Part shown: one piece after another, positions 12,710 through 25,207 of the stretch
Layout: every line of letters begins with the position of its first letter
Position numbering within the stretch: position 1 is the stretch's first letter
NCBI RefSeq assembly: GCF_030704535.1
Contig: NC_081819.1
Location: 18,882,001-18,946,000, forward strand
DNA: 64,000 nucleotides
Direction: 5' to 3'
DNA from: Vitis vinifera
Taxonomy: Eukaryota; Streptophyta; Magnoliopsida; Vitales; Vitaceae
Translations under genes and position numbers: made by a program
Notes under the pieces: generated by a model
The model's database searches: none
Seen by the model: the letters and a program-made list of their open reading frames with translations, nothing else
Told to the model about the DNA's origin: nothing

Positions 12710-13293
12710 ACCTCATATGCCTCCACAAAGAGAGAACTTATGGATAAATTTAACATAATACAAATCTTAAAAAAAACAATAAATTAAATATCTTAAATTA
12801 ATAAATTATACAATTTTTTATCTTATTTATATGTTATATAAAATTATTATTTTAATATTATTAATAAATAAAATATTAATTTATAATATCTTCTATCTAT
12901 CAATTTATATTTGTTAAAGTAATACTAGATTCTTAAGCTTAACTATAAATAATTTATTATTAAAATATATTTTTTATTCAATAATAAACTATAATTTAAT
13001 AGTTTTTAATTAAATTTTAAAGTTAAAAAAAAAGTAATTGAAGTCTCAATTGACAATTGATGGTTTAGTTCAAAAATTGAAGCCTCAGTTGGCAACTGTG
13101 GTTCCAGTTCAAAAATGAAGGTTCAATTGCCAATTGAGGCTTCAACTAAAATTTTGAAAAAAAAAAAAATATTTCTATGACATAACTCCTACGTGACTCC
13201 AAAGAGACTAGTTTGAACATAAGTTTCATAGAGTAGTTAAATCTTTTTTTTTTTTTTTTTTTTGTATATACGGGCCATTTTGACACAAAACTT
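11549..13293. repeat. Foldback element A, unit 2, complete
   Basis: 1745 bp. The left terminus GAGTTTTGGGTCAAAATG is mirrored at the right by CATTTTGACACAAAACTT. The two arms are near-mirror images: 38-bp subrepeats at 11670-11840 and 13030-13150, with AT-rich arms between. A short centre holds an (AT)n run at 12674-12706 and the AGAGAACTTATGG motif. No open reading frame of note, so non-autonomous. Confidence 0.8.
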
Positions 13294-13600
13294 CATCATT
13301 CAAAGGCTTTGTTACCACGTTAAAATGCCATGTTTTTATCTTTTCTTTTTCTTTCGGCCTTATTATTTCTTCTAATGTTTTTTCAAACTTACATTTTTTT
13401 TTATTGGCTTTCAAAATCTTTTGATTTGATTTAATGGTAAAAAAATGTCAAATGGCATGTGGAGAGAAAAAAGTAAAGACTATAATCATATTCTTTTGAA
13501 TTCTAAGTTTAAAAGTATAACGTACGTGAAGTAAACATGCTCTTGGTTTAAATTTAAAGAGGCGGATCCATCCAAGGGAGGGCAAAGAGTTGGGTGGGCC
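13294..13600. other. Spacer between foldback elements, unit 2
   Basis: Shared with the sequence after element A in units 3 and 4 (TTCAAAGGCTTTGTTGCCACG type, then GGCGGATCCATC). It stops at GGGTGGGCC, where a truncated element B begins; units 3 and 4 continue here into the longer shared spacer. No gene. Confidence 0.55.
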
Positions 13601-14970
13601 AATTATTGAAATAAAAAATATATATTTTAATAATAAATTATTTATATTTAAATTTAAGAATCTAATATTACTTCAACAAATATAAATTGATAGATAGAAG
13701 ATATTATAAATGAATATTTTATTTATTAATAAATTAATAATCTTAAAATAATAAATTTATATAATATATAAATAAGATATAAAATTGTATAATTTATTGA
13801 TTTAAGATATTTAATTTATTATTTTTTTAAGATATTAATTTTTTATATTATATCAAATTTATCCATAGGTTCTCTCCTTGTGGAGGCATATGAGATTATA
13901 TATGTGTTTTTTTTCCTAGTATATAAATGTTTAGTGGGTATTTTTTGTGAGTTTTAGAAAACTACTAAAAATTATATTTTGTAGTAAACTTTTTCTAACT
14001 AATTTTGTCAAAAAAATCTATATATGGAAACTTAAGAGTACACTATTATTTCGATAAATATTTATTTGTCATAATGCAAATGAATTAATATCTTAAATTA
14101 ATATATTATAAAATTTTATATTTTATTTGTATGTCATATAATTTTATTATTTTAAGATTATTAATTTATTGATAAATAAAATATTAATTTATTGTATTAT
14201 ATTTATCAATTTATGTTTATTAAAGTAATACTAGATTTTTAAGTTTAAATATAAATAATTTATTGTTAAAGTATATATTTTTAATTTCAATAATAAGTTG
14301 TAATTTAATATTTTTAATTAAATTTGAAAGTTAAAAAAATATATATTAACTGAAGCCTCAGTTGGCAACTATGGCTTGAGAGTATTCTATTATTTTGATA
14401 AAGAAAAATTTGTCATAATACAAATAAATTAATATCTTAAAAAATAAAAAATTAAATATCTTAAATTAATAAATTATGCAATTTTATATCTTATTTATGT
14501 GTTATATAAATTTATTATTTTAAGATTATTAATTTATTAATAAATAAATATTCATTTATAATATCTTCTATTTATCAATTTATATTTGTTGAAGTAATAC
14601 TAGATTCTTAAGCTTAAATATAAATAATTTATTATTAAAATATATATATTTAGTTTCAATAATAAATTATAATTTAATAGTTTTTAATTAAATTTTAAAG
14701 TAAAAAAAACAAAATTAAATGAAACCTCAATTGATAACTACAGTTTTAATTCAAAAACTAAAGGCTTAGTTGGTAATTGCAGCTTCGGTTCAAAAATGAA
14801 GGCTCAGTTGCCAATTGAAACTTTAACTAAAATTTTGAAAAAAAAAATTATATTTATATGACATGGCTCCTACGTGGCACCAAAGAGATTAACTTGAACA
14901 TAAGTTTCATAAAATTGTTAAATCTAAATTTTTTTTATATATATAAATGGGTCATTTTGACCCAAAACTC
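13601..14970. repeat. Foldback element B, unit 2, left end missing
   Basis: Starts abruptly inside the left arm (TTATTGAAATAAAAAATATA) and runs through the centre and right arm to the terminus GGGTCATTTTGACCCAAAACTC. About 0.35 kb of left terminus is missing compared with the complete copy at 22898-25207. Confidence 0.75.
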
Positions 14971-16081
14971 ACAAGTGTAAGATGTCTTGAAAGTGATTAG
15001 GCACTCACCATCCTCCTCTTTTCTTTTTCAAAACTTAGATATTTCTTTGGGAAATCATGCTTTAGGGATAGTTAAAACTTAAAAGCATATAATGGACACA
15101 AGATGATTATGCTTTAACCACCAGAAACATGAAATAGAAATTAGGAAATGTGAATACACGGTTTTGTTGGCGGCGGCGGCATATCATCATCATCATTTTT
15201 ATATATTTCAATTTTACTAAAATATTTCTTTAGAAATTGAAATAAAAACATAAAATATTTTGTTTTTAATAATTTTAAAATAAGCATAATTTTTTTAACA
15301 TCTTAATACTATTAATATAATCCATTTTAATATTTTTCTCATATCTATTTTTGTTAATTTGAAAACATTCAAGTATAACAAATTATCATGTATTTGTCAT
15401 GAGTTAATGTACTTTGATTCAAGGTGAAAATTGTTGAATGGTGTCTCAAATTCCTAATTTTATTTTTTATTTTTTATTTTTGTAAAAAGAATAATATATA
15501 AAATATTTCATAAGTTTCTATATGATTGTAATTAGATTCCTTATTTAAAAAAGAAAAAAAAAACTAAAAGAATATTTCTATAAATATGTTAAGTCATAAA
15601 AGAAAAAAGTTATGAGAGAGATATGAACTTGTGAGAACTATATGTGTCGGATAGAGTTGTGAAGAAGATTAAGAGACACCCGATAAAACATGATTTAAGG
15701 TGGATGTACAAAGAGAAAGAAAACATTTGAGATCTACTATTTATATTTATTTCTGTCATTTATAATATTTTTTATCATTTAGTGGAATCATGTCTTGTCA
15801 GTAGTCATGATTGATCAAACTACATTAAAACCTCATGTGTCATTGACTCTTTGTGTGTAGATGGTTTTATTTTATGTTATCCCATTACTTAATATGTTTA
15901 TATAAGAAGTAAGAACTTCCACACATATAACAAATGATATCAAAGCTTTTGTTGGGCCGACATGTGTTGCTTCCTATCACAATAAAATCATCAAAATACT
16001 CCAATAAGTATATTAGAATTCCTACATGAGAGTAGATAAACAAGGAGGTGTTACCAGATACAATGAGTAGCCAGCTACATC
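14971..16081. other. 3' flank of P450 copy 2
   Basis: Contains short GGC and ATC triplet runs near 15170-15197, an AT-rich stretch shared with the other units, the unit junction GGTGTT at 16047-16052 and the 30 bp before the stop codon that are identical in all copies. No gene or terminator identified. Confidence 0.55.
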
Positions 16082-18922
16082 TCAAGCCTCCAGAATCTTT
16101 GTGTCTGGCCTGTGGAAAGCACGAACATGGAGGCCTCCATCAATAAGAAGGGTGATCATTGTCCTGTAATTCACAGCTTTCTTATCGTCGCTCAGCTTAA
16201 AAACAAAACAACCGGACAGAATGGCTGAGAGGATCTTCATCTGCCTATAAGCAAACTCCTTTCCCAAACAAATTCTCGGGCCTGCCTGTTAACCAACAGA
16301 AACTGATTTTAGCTTTCTTCATGAGCATGAACTTAGTAACAAATGATAGGAGTTGCTAAACTTGAAAAAGGTCTTTTCCTTGATACATTTTCCATGGAGA
16401 AATGTTGAACAGAAGAGTAAACTTATATGGGGTGAAGGTGAGTTTGATGCATGAAATACTGGAATGTAAAATCTAACCTGAAATGCAGTGAATTTGAAAG
16501 GGCTTTCTGGGCAAAAAAGGCCCTTCTCATTAAGCCATCTCTCTGGTCGGAATTCCTCTGCATCATCGCCCCATACGAATCTCATCCTGCCCATTGCATA
16601 TGGTTGGTAAGACACCATATCTCCTTTCCTCACACTGAACCCATCTGGCAGCGTGTCATCTGAAAAGCAAATCTTTGCATCCTGCAAACCCAGAGTTAGA
16701 AACTTTGAGATTTCAGAACTGTTTGGCACAAAATATAATGCAGAAGATGAAAATTTGCTAGGAAGATGTCAAAAAAGGAGAAGAGAAACGTATCAATGCT
16801 TTAGAATCATTTCCCAGATATATATCAAATAGTTTGATATAGTTGTCCTATGCCTTTCTTGATGAAAAACCAATTATTGTTGGGACTCAAATTATTGTTG
16901 GGACTCAATTCAAAACCAGGAAAGCTTCAAATCTATGTATATGTATGTGTGAATGACTACAAAATCACAATGCTCATTACAAAAGGAACTGCAGGATAGA
17001 GTCGTAGAGTCTCAGTTATAGCAGCATGGAGATACTGCATCTTCTCCAGAGCTTCTTCAGTAACACTGGCTGCAAACTCGGCATAGTTTGTCGCCTCTTT
17101 CAGGTTGATCGCTTCCCTCACTTCTTGTGCCACCTTTTCCTGAATGGTGGGATGCTTGCAAAGCATGTAAATGAACCAGGAAAGAGCAGTTGCTGTCGTG
17201 TCTTTTCCAGCAATTATAAAATTGAGGATTATATCCCGTAAGTATTTTGGATCAATTTCTATGTCCTTCAATTGCAGAAACCTTGATAAAATATCGTCTT
17301 TCTTCATCTGCCATAACACATAATGAAAAAGTGAGATTAATTATGCTCCATATTTTGATGAAAAATACAATTACTAGGTGATTCACTCACTGAAGAATCA
17401 TTTTGTGAATTCTTCATTAGTTCAGTCTTGCTGTGGATTAGCTTGTACACAAAGTCATCAACCACTTTGATACTCCTCTTTAACGTGGCTTCTGAACCGA
17501 TATTAAGACTTTTCTTGATTGTCCAGAAGATATCAACATACCGATAAAGGGTCATGGCACTCGCATCATCAAATGCGCTGCCAAACTTGGTGCCTTCTTC
17601 ATTTGATCCACACATGCTGTCTAGCTTTACCCCAAATGCAACTTTGGATATCGAATCTAAGGTTGCTTTCATAAAAAGACCCTGCATAGAATCTTTGTAT
17701 TAATCAAGAGACAAGAGGATTGTTCTATATGTGAATTCGGCATCATGTAAATAACCTTACTTGAATATCCATTGTCCGGTTGGATCTTGCAGCTTCAGAC
17801 ACTACTTTAGCAAGTTTTGCCCCATTCTTTCGGAAAACTACACTGCTGAAGTCCCTCAATACCTTTGTAGAGAATTCATAGCTCGATACCTTTCTCTGTT
17901 GCCGCCATTTCTCATCGTCAACTGTGAAAATTCCATCACCAAGTAGATCCCTCAGAATGTTATAGTTATAGGAGCCCTGCACAAAGTTTTCAAAGAACCA
18001 AAATTTTGAGCTCCAACCTCAGGTTTTGAACTCCATTCCCGATTCAAAAATAAATAAATTAACAAACAAAACCTCCAAATTTGGGGTTCAAAGGATAAAC
18101 CCTGAAATTAATCATAGTGGAAGATCCCCAATGGCTGGAAAATCATAGGCACTTTCACAACAATTCCATTTTTTCCCAAGGCAAATCAAGATGAAATAGA
18201 AAAATCCAAAAATTAGCTGACACTTGATGTAAGAATTGAGCTTTGGCATGAATTGATTATTGTTTCCCCGGTTGTATCCTATGCTGGATGGGTGGAAGAT
18301 AACTTGAAATTCCCTCCTTCTTTTCCTTTTCCTGATAATTTCCAAAGTTTGATCAAAATCACTCTCCATAGTTGTTTCCCCTGTCTATCTATAAATAGGC
18401 ATACACACAAAAAAAAAAAAAAAACCAAAGAAAGACCCCTCTTGACAATCAACTTAGTTCTTTATTTCTTATTTCTTCAGTCCATTAAAACCCATACAGC
18501 CAAAACCCTGATATTCCTGCAAATTTCTTCAAGAAACAAGTAATAATAAGAAATGGGTTTTGATTGAGAGCCTTTACCTTGCCATAATTCTCGAAGTTTG
18601 TCTTGAGTATATACTCGACATTAGCTGGGTCAGCAGTGTAAATCTCATTCCTAAAGGGGCTGAGCAGCCTGTAAGTCCTGTGCTTCCCAGCAAGATCAGT
18701 CATGTAGTGGTGCAACCTGTTGAAGTTGAAGAGCTGGTTGAAGATTGTACCGCCAATAGGGTGATACCTCCTCTTCTTTTCTGTTGATTTTCCCACTAAG
18801 ATTTTCACGAGAAAAACAAGGGTTAGAGCAGAAATTGCGAAAACCAGGGACATGGGGTTGCAGAAAAAGTCCATGGACACCATCTTGGACGTTGATGAAA
18901 GAAGGAGCTGCAAGATATGCAT
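16082..18922 (-). CDS. Cytochrome P450, CYP704 family, copy 2
   Basis: Exons (minus): 18578-18922, 17761-17976, 17391-17681, 16981-17307, 16478-16681, 16082-16285. Exon lengths equal those of copy 1 (345, 216, 291, 327, 204, 204), giving 528 residues with no internal stop. The I-helix AGKDTT, ETLR, FRPER and haem loop with Cys467 are all kept. It differs from copy 1 at only a few residues per exon. Oddities: the last base of exon 4 has changed, turning the final Val of PAVPV into Phe and the donor context from G|GTAATG to T|GTAATG, which may weaken splicing. Intron 5 is 22 bp shorter. The upstream region is cut short about 77 bp before the ATG. Probably functional protein; expression uncertain. 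Confidence 0.9.
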
Positions 18923-18998
18923 GGGTAGAAAAATGGATTGCTTTTGGATCTTGGAAGAGTGGCCGTGTGTTACTTGGAACTTCTTTTTGTTCTTTTTG
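18923..18998 (-). promoter_or_regulatory. Truncated 5' flank of P450 copy 2
   Basis: Only about 76 bp of the shared upstream region remain (ending in TTCTTTTTGTTC); then sequence belonging to foldback element A begins. Copy 3 has about 1.1 kb in the same interval. The ancestral promoter is therefore missing apart from its most proximal part. Confidence 0.7.
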
Positions 18999-20700
18999 TA
19001 TTAAAAAAATTATTATATCAAACTAACGTTCAAAGTAGTCTCCTTGGTATCACATAGGAGTATGTCATAAAAATATATATTTTTTCAAAATTTCAATAAA
19101 AGCTTCAATTGATAATTGAGATTTCATTTTTGAATTGAAATTATATTTATCAAGTGAAACTTCAATTTTTGAACTAAAATCGTAATTGTCAATTGAAACT
19201 TTATTTTTTATCTGAAGCCTCAATTGACTGAGGCTTTAGTTAATTTTTTTTTTCTTTTAAAATTTAATTAAAAACTATTAAATTATAATTTATTATTGAC
19301 ATTAAAAATCTATGTTTTAGTAATAAATTATTCATATTTAAGCTTAAGAATCTAGTATTACTTCAACAAACATAAATTGATAAATAGAATATATTATAAA
19401 TGAATATTCTATTTATTAATAAATTAATAATTTTAAAATAATAAATTTATATAACATATAAATAAGATATACAATTGTATAATTTATTAATTTAAGATAT
19501 TTAATTTGTTATTTTTTAAGATATTAATTTATTTGTATTATGATAAATTTATCTTTATCGAAATGATAGTATACTCCTAAACGGTAGTTGTCAACTGAGA
19601 CTTCAGTTAATATATATATTTTTTTTACTTTCAAATTGAATTAAAAATTATTAAATTACAACTTATTATTGAAATTAAAAATATATACTTTAATAATAAA
19701 TTATTTATATTTAAACTTAAAAATATAGTATTACTTCAATAAACATAAATTGATAAACATAATACAATAAATGAATATTTTATTTATCAATAAATTAATA
19801 ATCTTAAAATAATAAAATTATATGACATACAAATAAAATATAAAATTTTATAATATATTAATTTAAGATATTTAATTTGTTGTTTTTTAAGATATTAATT
19901 TATTTGTATTATGAAAAATTTATCTTTATTGAAATAGTGGTATACTCTTAAGTTTCTATATATTGATTTTTTTTAACAAAATTAGTTAATGAAAATTAGT
20001 TAGAAAAAGTTTACTACAAAATATAATTTTTAGCAGTTTCATCAAAGTCACAAAAAATACACACTAAACATTTATATGTTGGAAAAAAAAAAATACATAT
20101 ACAACCTCATATGCCTCTACAAGAAGAGAACCTATGGATAAATTTGACATAATATAAATAAATTAATATCTTAAAAAAACAATAAATTAAATATCTTAAA
20201 TTAATAAATTATACAATTTTATATCTTATTTATATGTTATATAAATTTATTATTTTAACATTATTAATTTATTAATAAATAAAATATTAATTTATAATAT
20301 CTTTTATTTATCTATTTATGTTTGTTAAAGTAATACTAGATTCTTAAGCTTAACTAAAAATAATTTATTATTAAAATATATATTTTTATTTCAATAATAA
20401 ATTATAATTTAATAGTTTTTAATTGAATTTTAATGTTAAAAAAAAAAACTGAAGTCTCAGTTGACAATTAATGTTTTAGTTCAAAAACTGAAGCCTCAGT
20501 TGGTAACTGCGATTTCAATTAAAAAATGAAGCTTCGGTTGCCAATTGAGGTTTTAACTAAAATTTTGACAAAAAAAATATTTTTATGACATGGCACCTAC
20601 CTGACACCAAAGAGGCTAGTTTGAACATAAGTTTCATAAAATGGTTAGATCTTTTTTTTTTTTTTTTTTTTTTTTTTTGTATACATAGGCCGTTTTGACA
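18999..20700. repeat. Foldback element A, unit 3, left terminus missing
   Basis: The outermost 30 or so bases of the left terminus are lost with the upstream deletion. The rest matches elements at 11549 and 30286: 38-bp subrepeats, AT-rich arms, centre near 20080-20130, right arm, and an end in ATAGGCCGTTTTGACA. Confidence 0.75.
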
Positions 20701-20968
20701 TCATTCAAAGGCTTTGTTGCCACGTTAAAATATCATATTTTTATCTTATCTTTTTCTTTCAGCCTTATTATTTCTTCTAATGTTTTTTCAAACTTACATT
20801 TTTTTTAATTGGCTTTCAAAATCTTTTGATTTGATTTAATGGTCAAAAAATGTCAAATGACATGTGAAGAGAAAAAAGGAAGATTATAATCATATTCTTT
20901 TGAATTTCTAAGTTTGAAAGTATAACGTACGTGAAGTAAACATGCTCTTGGTTTAAATTTAAAGAGGC
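20701..20968. other. Spacer split by the solo LTR, left part
   Basis: Shared with 13294-13570 and 32048-32320. It ends in AAAGAGGC, the left copy of the 5-bp target duplication of the solo LTR. No gene. Confidence 0.55.
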
Positions 20969-21760
20969 TGTTGTCACCTCGCGTATCAGGTGGACCACGT
21001 TGCTGCCAGATGGATGGATACGCGATTCTCAACACATAAAGGGTTCTTGATTCAGCGGTTGTACCTGCAAAAAGGCATCCGGACAGGGTGTCCGGACGCA
21101 CCCTCCGATGGTTTTGTTAGCCATGGTAAGAGAGAGATATATAAATCAGTTGACCTTTTACTAAATATCAAGAGGTTACCAAAGGGGGGGGCTCTCTTCT
21201 TCGTGTGAAGGCATATATATACAGCTTCAGGGGTACTACTCCTTTCATTAATGGTGAGGAGATATTTTATGTTGTGATGATGACAATAGGAGTTAGTAGG
21301 AGTATTATCATCCTACGAACGACTGTCAGAAACCATGGTAGGTGATGCGGCTGTCAGAGATCGTGGGCAGTGATTATGTAGAATGATCGTGGGAAGTGAC
21401 TTGCTGTCACTTCCCCTTGTCTTCTCACTCTGCAGGTGATGGGATGTGGGCCATGGCTGCTTGTTGTGATTGTGTGTAAGACTCGCTTTACTTTAATTGA
21501 CCATCCAGACGATTTATATCCGGATGGCTCATGCTGATCATCCGGATGTGTTGTGGAGACCATCCGGATGTCTACGCTCTGCCTGCGTCGTTTGCTCTTC
21601 CTTGGATAGGGCTTGGCTTTCCTTGAGGTGGTCCGGATAGGATAACTGCACCATGCATACCTTTAGGGGAATCCGGATGATGATGGTCCGGATGATAATA
21701 TGTGCCACGCGTCACCATGAACTACGTGCCACGTGTTTCTCAAGGGGAGGGGTCCCTACA
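20969..21760. mobile_element. Solo LTR with 5-bp target duplication
   Basis: A 792-bp insertion starting TGTTGTCACC and ending GGTCCCTACA, flanked by GAGGC on both sides (20964-20968 and 21761-21765). The undisturbed target AAAGAGGCGGATCC is present at about 13557-13570, so the insertion is direct to see. It is notably GC-richer than its surroundings and carries repeated TCCGGA/CATCCGGATG motifs and CACGTG-type boxes near 21715-21740. There is no internal coding domain, so it is the product of LTR-LTR recombination. Orientation cannot be fixed from this copy alone. Confidence 0.88.
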
Positions 21761-22897
21761 GAGGCGGATCCATCGAAGGGAGGGCAAAGAGTTGGGTGGG
21801 CCAAAGAATGGTCCTGACATTTTGACTAATGCAAATAGAACCAATGGCACCAATCATACGTAACACAAATCCACACCACAAATTTGAATTAATTTTTGCT
21901 ACTGGGGCTGCCTCCACATTTAAACTTCTAGATTAAATTTTTCAACACCCAATGGATAACAGGTGTTATGACTTATCAGACAAATTATTAACAACTTGAC
22001 CAAAGCTCCTGACATCACTGGTTTCTCTCAACCCTTTTTAGATGCCTCTTTCGTTATGGACTGGAGCCATGAGAAAAAGGGGGGAGAGCAAGAGCGAAAG
22101 AGACATGTAAAAAATGTCCAAGAAAAGCCTGGGTTGATTTTCAGATCAATTTTGACTTAGGGAGTGAGTTAGTTCTAGGGTGGACACAATGGAAAAAGGC
22201 CATGAAATCCTAGTGGGGAAGTGAGTTAGTTCTAGGCAGATTTTTGCAGTAGTTTGGAAGGCTGGACCACTAATCGTCCTTGGACTCACCCAATTCTTAA
22301 CCACTGCTCGCTTCTGCGCTTTCCCCATCTAAATGATGCCACTGATAAAAGTGACCAAACGCACCATCCCAAGTGAGAAAAAGAACCAAAGATCCAGACA
22401 TTATTTAATACTCGCCCACTGGCATCATACTATGCATTATCTTAGTGTTGCTGAAACTTGAAAGCTACCCAGCGGCAGCGCTGGAACCTTAATGCAGCTT
22501 TGCTGGACTAGTGTGCCAGTTAACTAATCCTACTTTTGAAGAATACAACAGTAATTGCAGAATTAAGTGCCCTTTCGGCCTTTCCCACCTATTCAATTTA
22601 ACATGAATCATAGCCATAGGCCAGCAACCACACAGCTAATAAAAGTGAAGGGGGCGGTAGTCCCCCCCATACTCACGTTTCATAAATTGGACACATTTTG
22701 GTCCCGTGGGGCAGCAATCTGGGACTTATTCTACCTTTCTTGGGTTGTTTGTTGGGTTATCTCTATCAAAGGCTAAGTACAATTCATCAAGCCTAATCAA
22801 AACAAATTAGAAAAACAAACAAATCGAAAGCAAATTTTGGTAACCCACTTCATGTACTGAGTAGACATGCCTATCATGAAATATCTAGCAGACTTTT
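21761..22897. other. Shared non-coding spacer, unit 3
   Basis: Same block as 7272-8348 with small changes. No gene recognised. The open frames at 22146-22328 and 22567-22776 are not preserved in the other copy. Confidence 0.55.
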
Positions 22898-23008
22898 GAG
22901 TTTTGGGTCAAAATGGCCCCTATATACAAAAATATATTAGATGTAACTGCTTTATGAAACTTATATTCAAATTGACCTATTTGGTGTTATGTAAGAGCCA
23001 TATCATAG

Positions 23009-23010
<2 letters not shown>

Positions 23011-23097
<87 letters not shown>
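23011..23097. repeat. (AT)n microsatellite, 87 bp
   Basis: An uninterrupted AT dinucleotide run inside the left arm of element B. The homologous place in unit 1 (about 8459-8474) has only about eight repeats, so this tract expanded after the duplication. Confidence 0.97.
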
Positions 23098-23100
<3 letters not shown>

Positions 23101-24149
23101 TTTAGTTTAAACCTCAATTGGCAACCGAGACTTCATTTTTGAAATGAAGTTACAATTGTCAACTAAGACTTCATTTTTTGAATTAAAGTCGCAATTGTCA
23201 ATTGAAACTTCATTTTTTAACCGCAACATCATTTGGTAATTGAGACTTCATTTTTTCGTTTATTATTGAAATAAAAAATATATATTTTAATAATAAATTA
23301 TTTATATTTAAACTTAAGAATCTAATATTACTTCAACAAATATAAATTGATAGATAGAAGATATTATAAATGAATATTTTATTTATTAATAAATTAATAA
23401 TATTAAAATAATAAATTTATATAACATATAAATAAGATATAAAATTGTATAATTTATTAATTTAAGATATTTAATTTATTGTTTTTTTAAGATATTAATT
23501 TATTTGTATTATGTCAAATTTATCCATAGGTTCTCTCCTTGTGGAGGCATATGAGATTATATATGTTTTTTTTCCTAGCATATAAATGTTTAGTGGGTAT
23601 TTTTTGTGAGTTTTATAAAACTACTAAAAATTATTATTTGTAGTAGACTTTTTCTAACTAATTTTGTCAAAAAAATCTATATATGGAAACTTAAGAGTAC
23701 ACTATTATTTCGATAAATATTTATTTGTCATAATGTAAATGAATTAATATCTTAAAAAACAACAAATTAAATATCTTAAATTAATATATTATAAAATTTT
23801 ATATCTTATTTGCATGTCATATAATTTTTTTTATTTTAAGATTATTAATTTATTGATAAATAAAATATTCATTTATTGTATTATATTTATCAATTTATGT
23901 TTATTAAAGTAATACTAGATTTTTAAGTTTAAATATAAATAATTTATTGTTAAAGTATATATTCTTAATTTCAATAATAAATTGTAATTTAATATTTTTA
24001 ATTAAATTTGAAAGTTAAAAAAAAAAAATAATCAAAGCCTCAGTTGGAAACTACGGTTTGGGAGTATACTATTATTTTGATAAAGAAAAATTTGTTATAA
24101 TACAAATAAATTAATATCTTAAAAAATAAAAAATTAAATATCTTAAATT

Positions 24150-25070
24150 AATATATTATACAATTTTATATCTTATTTATATGTTATATAAATTTATTAT
24201 TTTAAGATTATTAATTTATTAATAAATAAATATTCATTTATAATATCTTTTATTTATCAATTTATGTTTGATGAAGTAATACTATATTCTTAAGCTTAAA
24301 TATAAATAATTTATTATTAAAATATATATTTTTAATTTCAATAATAAATTATAATTTAATAGTTTTTAATTAAATTTTAAAGTAAAAAAAAAAATTAAAT
24401 GAAGCCTCAATTAACAACTACGGTTTTAATTAAAAAACTGAAAGCTCAATTGCCAATTAAATTATACAATTTTATATCTTATTTATATGTTATATAAATT
24501 TATTATTTTAAGATTATTAATTTATTAATAAATAAATATTCATTTATAATATCTTTTATTTATCAATTTATGTTTGATGAAGTAATACTATATTCTTAAG
24601 CTTAAATATAAATAATTTATTATTAAAATATATATTTTTAATTTCAATAATAAATTATAATTTAATAGTTTTTAATTAAATTTTAAAGTAAAAAAAAAAT
24701 TAAATGAAGCCTCAATTAACAACTACGGTTTTAATTAAAAAACTGAAAGCTCAATTGCCAATTAAATTATACAATTTTATATCTTATTTATATGTTATAT
24801 AAATTTATTATTTTAAGATTATTAATTTATTAATAAATAAATATTCATTTATAATATCTTTTATTTATCAATTTATGTTTGATGAAGTAATACTATATTC
24901 TTAAGCTTAAATATAAATAATTTATTATTAAAATATATATTTTAAATTTCAATAATAAATTATAATTTAATAGTTTTTAATTAAATTTTAAAGTAAAAAA
25001 AAAATTAAATGAAGCCTCAATTAACAACTACGGTTTTAATTAAAAAACTGAAAGTTCAATTGCCAATTGA
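24150..25070. repeat. Three tandem 305-bp units in the element B right arm
   Basis: The landmark CGGTTTTAATTAAAAAACTG starts at 24421, 24726 and 25031, exactly 305 bp apart, and the intervening sequence is nearly identical. Units 1 and 2 of the array have a single copy of this segment. Confidence 0.93.
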
Positions 25071-25207
25071 AACTTTAACTAAAATTTTAAAAAGTATATA
25101 TATTTTTATGATATGGCTCCTACGTGGTACCAAAGATATTAACTTGAACATAAGTTTCATAATAATATTTTTTTTATATATAAATGGGTCATTTTGACTC
25201 AAAACTC

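Larger units (their letters stand above)
22898..25207. repeat. Foldback element B, unit 3, complete
   Basis: 2310 bp from GAGTTTTGGGTCAAAATG to CATTTTGACTCAAAACTC; the inverted ends extend outward to ACTTTTGAG / CTCAAAAGT. The left arm holds a long (AT)n run, the centre at about 23530-23600 is TTCTCTCCTTGTGGAGG, and the right arm contains a 305-bp triplication. No coding sequence. Confidence 0.8.

Noticed and set aside
15170..15200. GGC/ATC triplet runs as a possible coding or CRISPR-like repeat
   Set aside because: Two short simple-sequence runs with no spacers and no frame; repeated only because the unit is duplicated.
22903..23142. Plus-strand open frame rich in Ile-Tyr
   Set aside because: It is simply the (AT)n tract translated.
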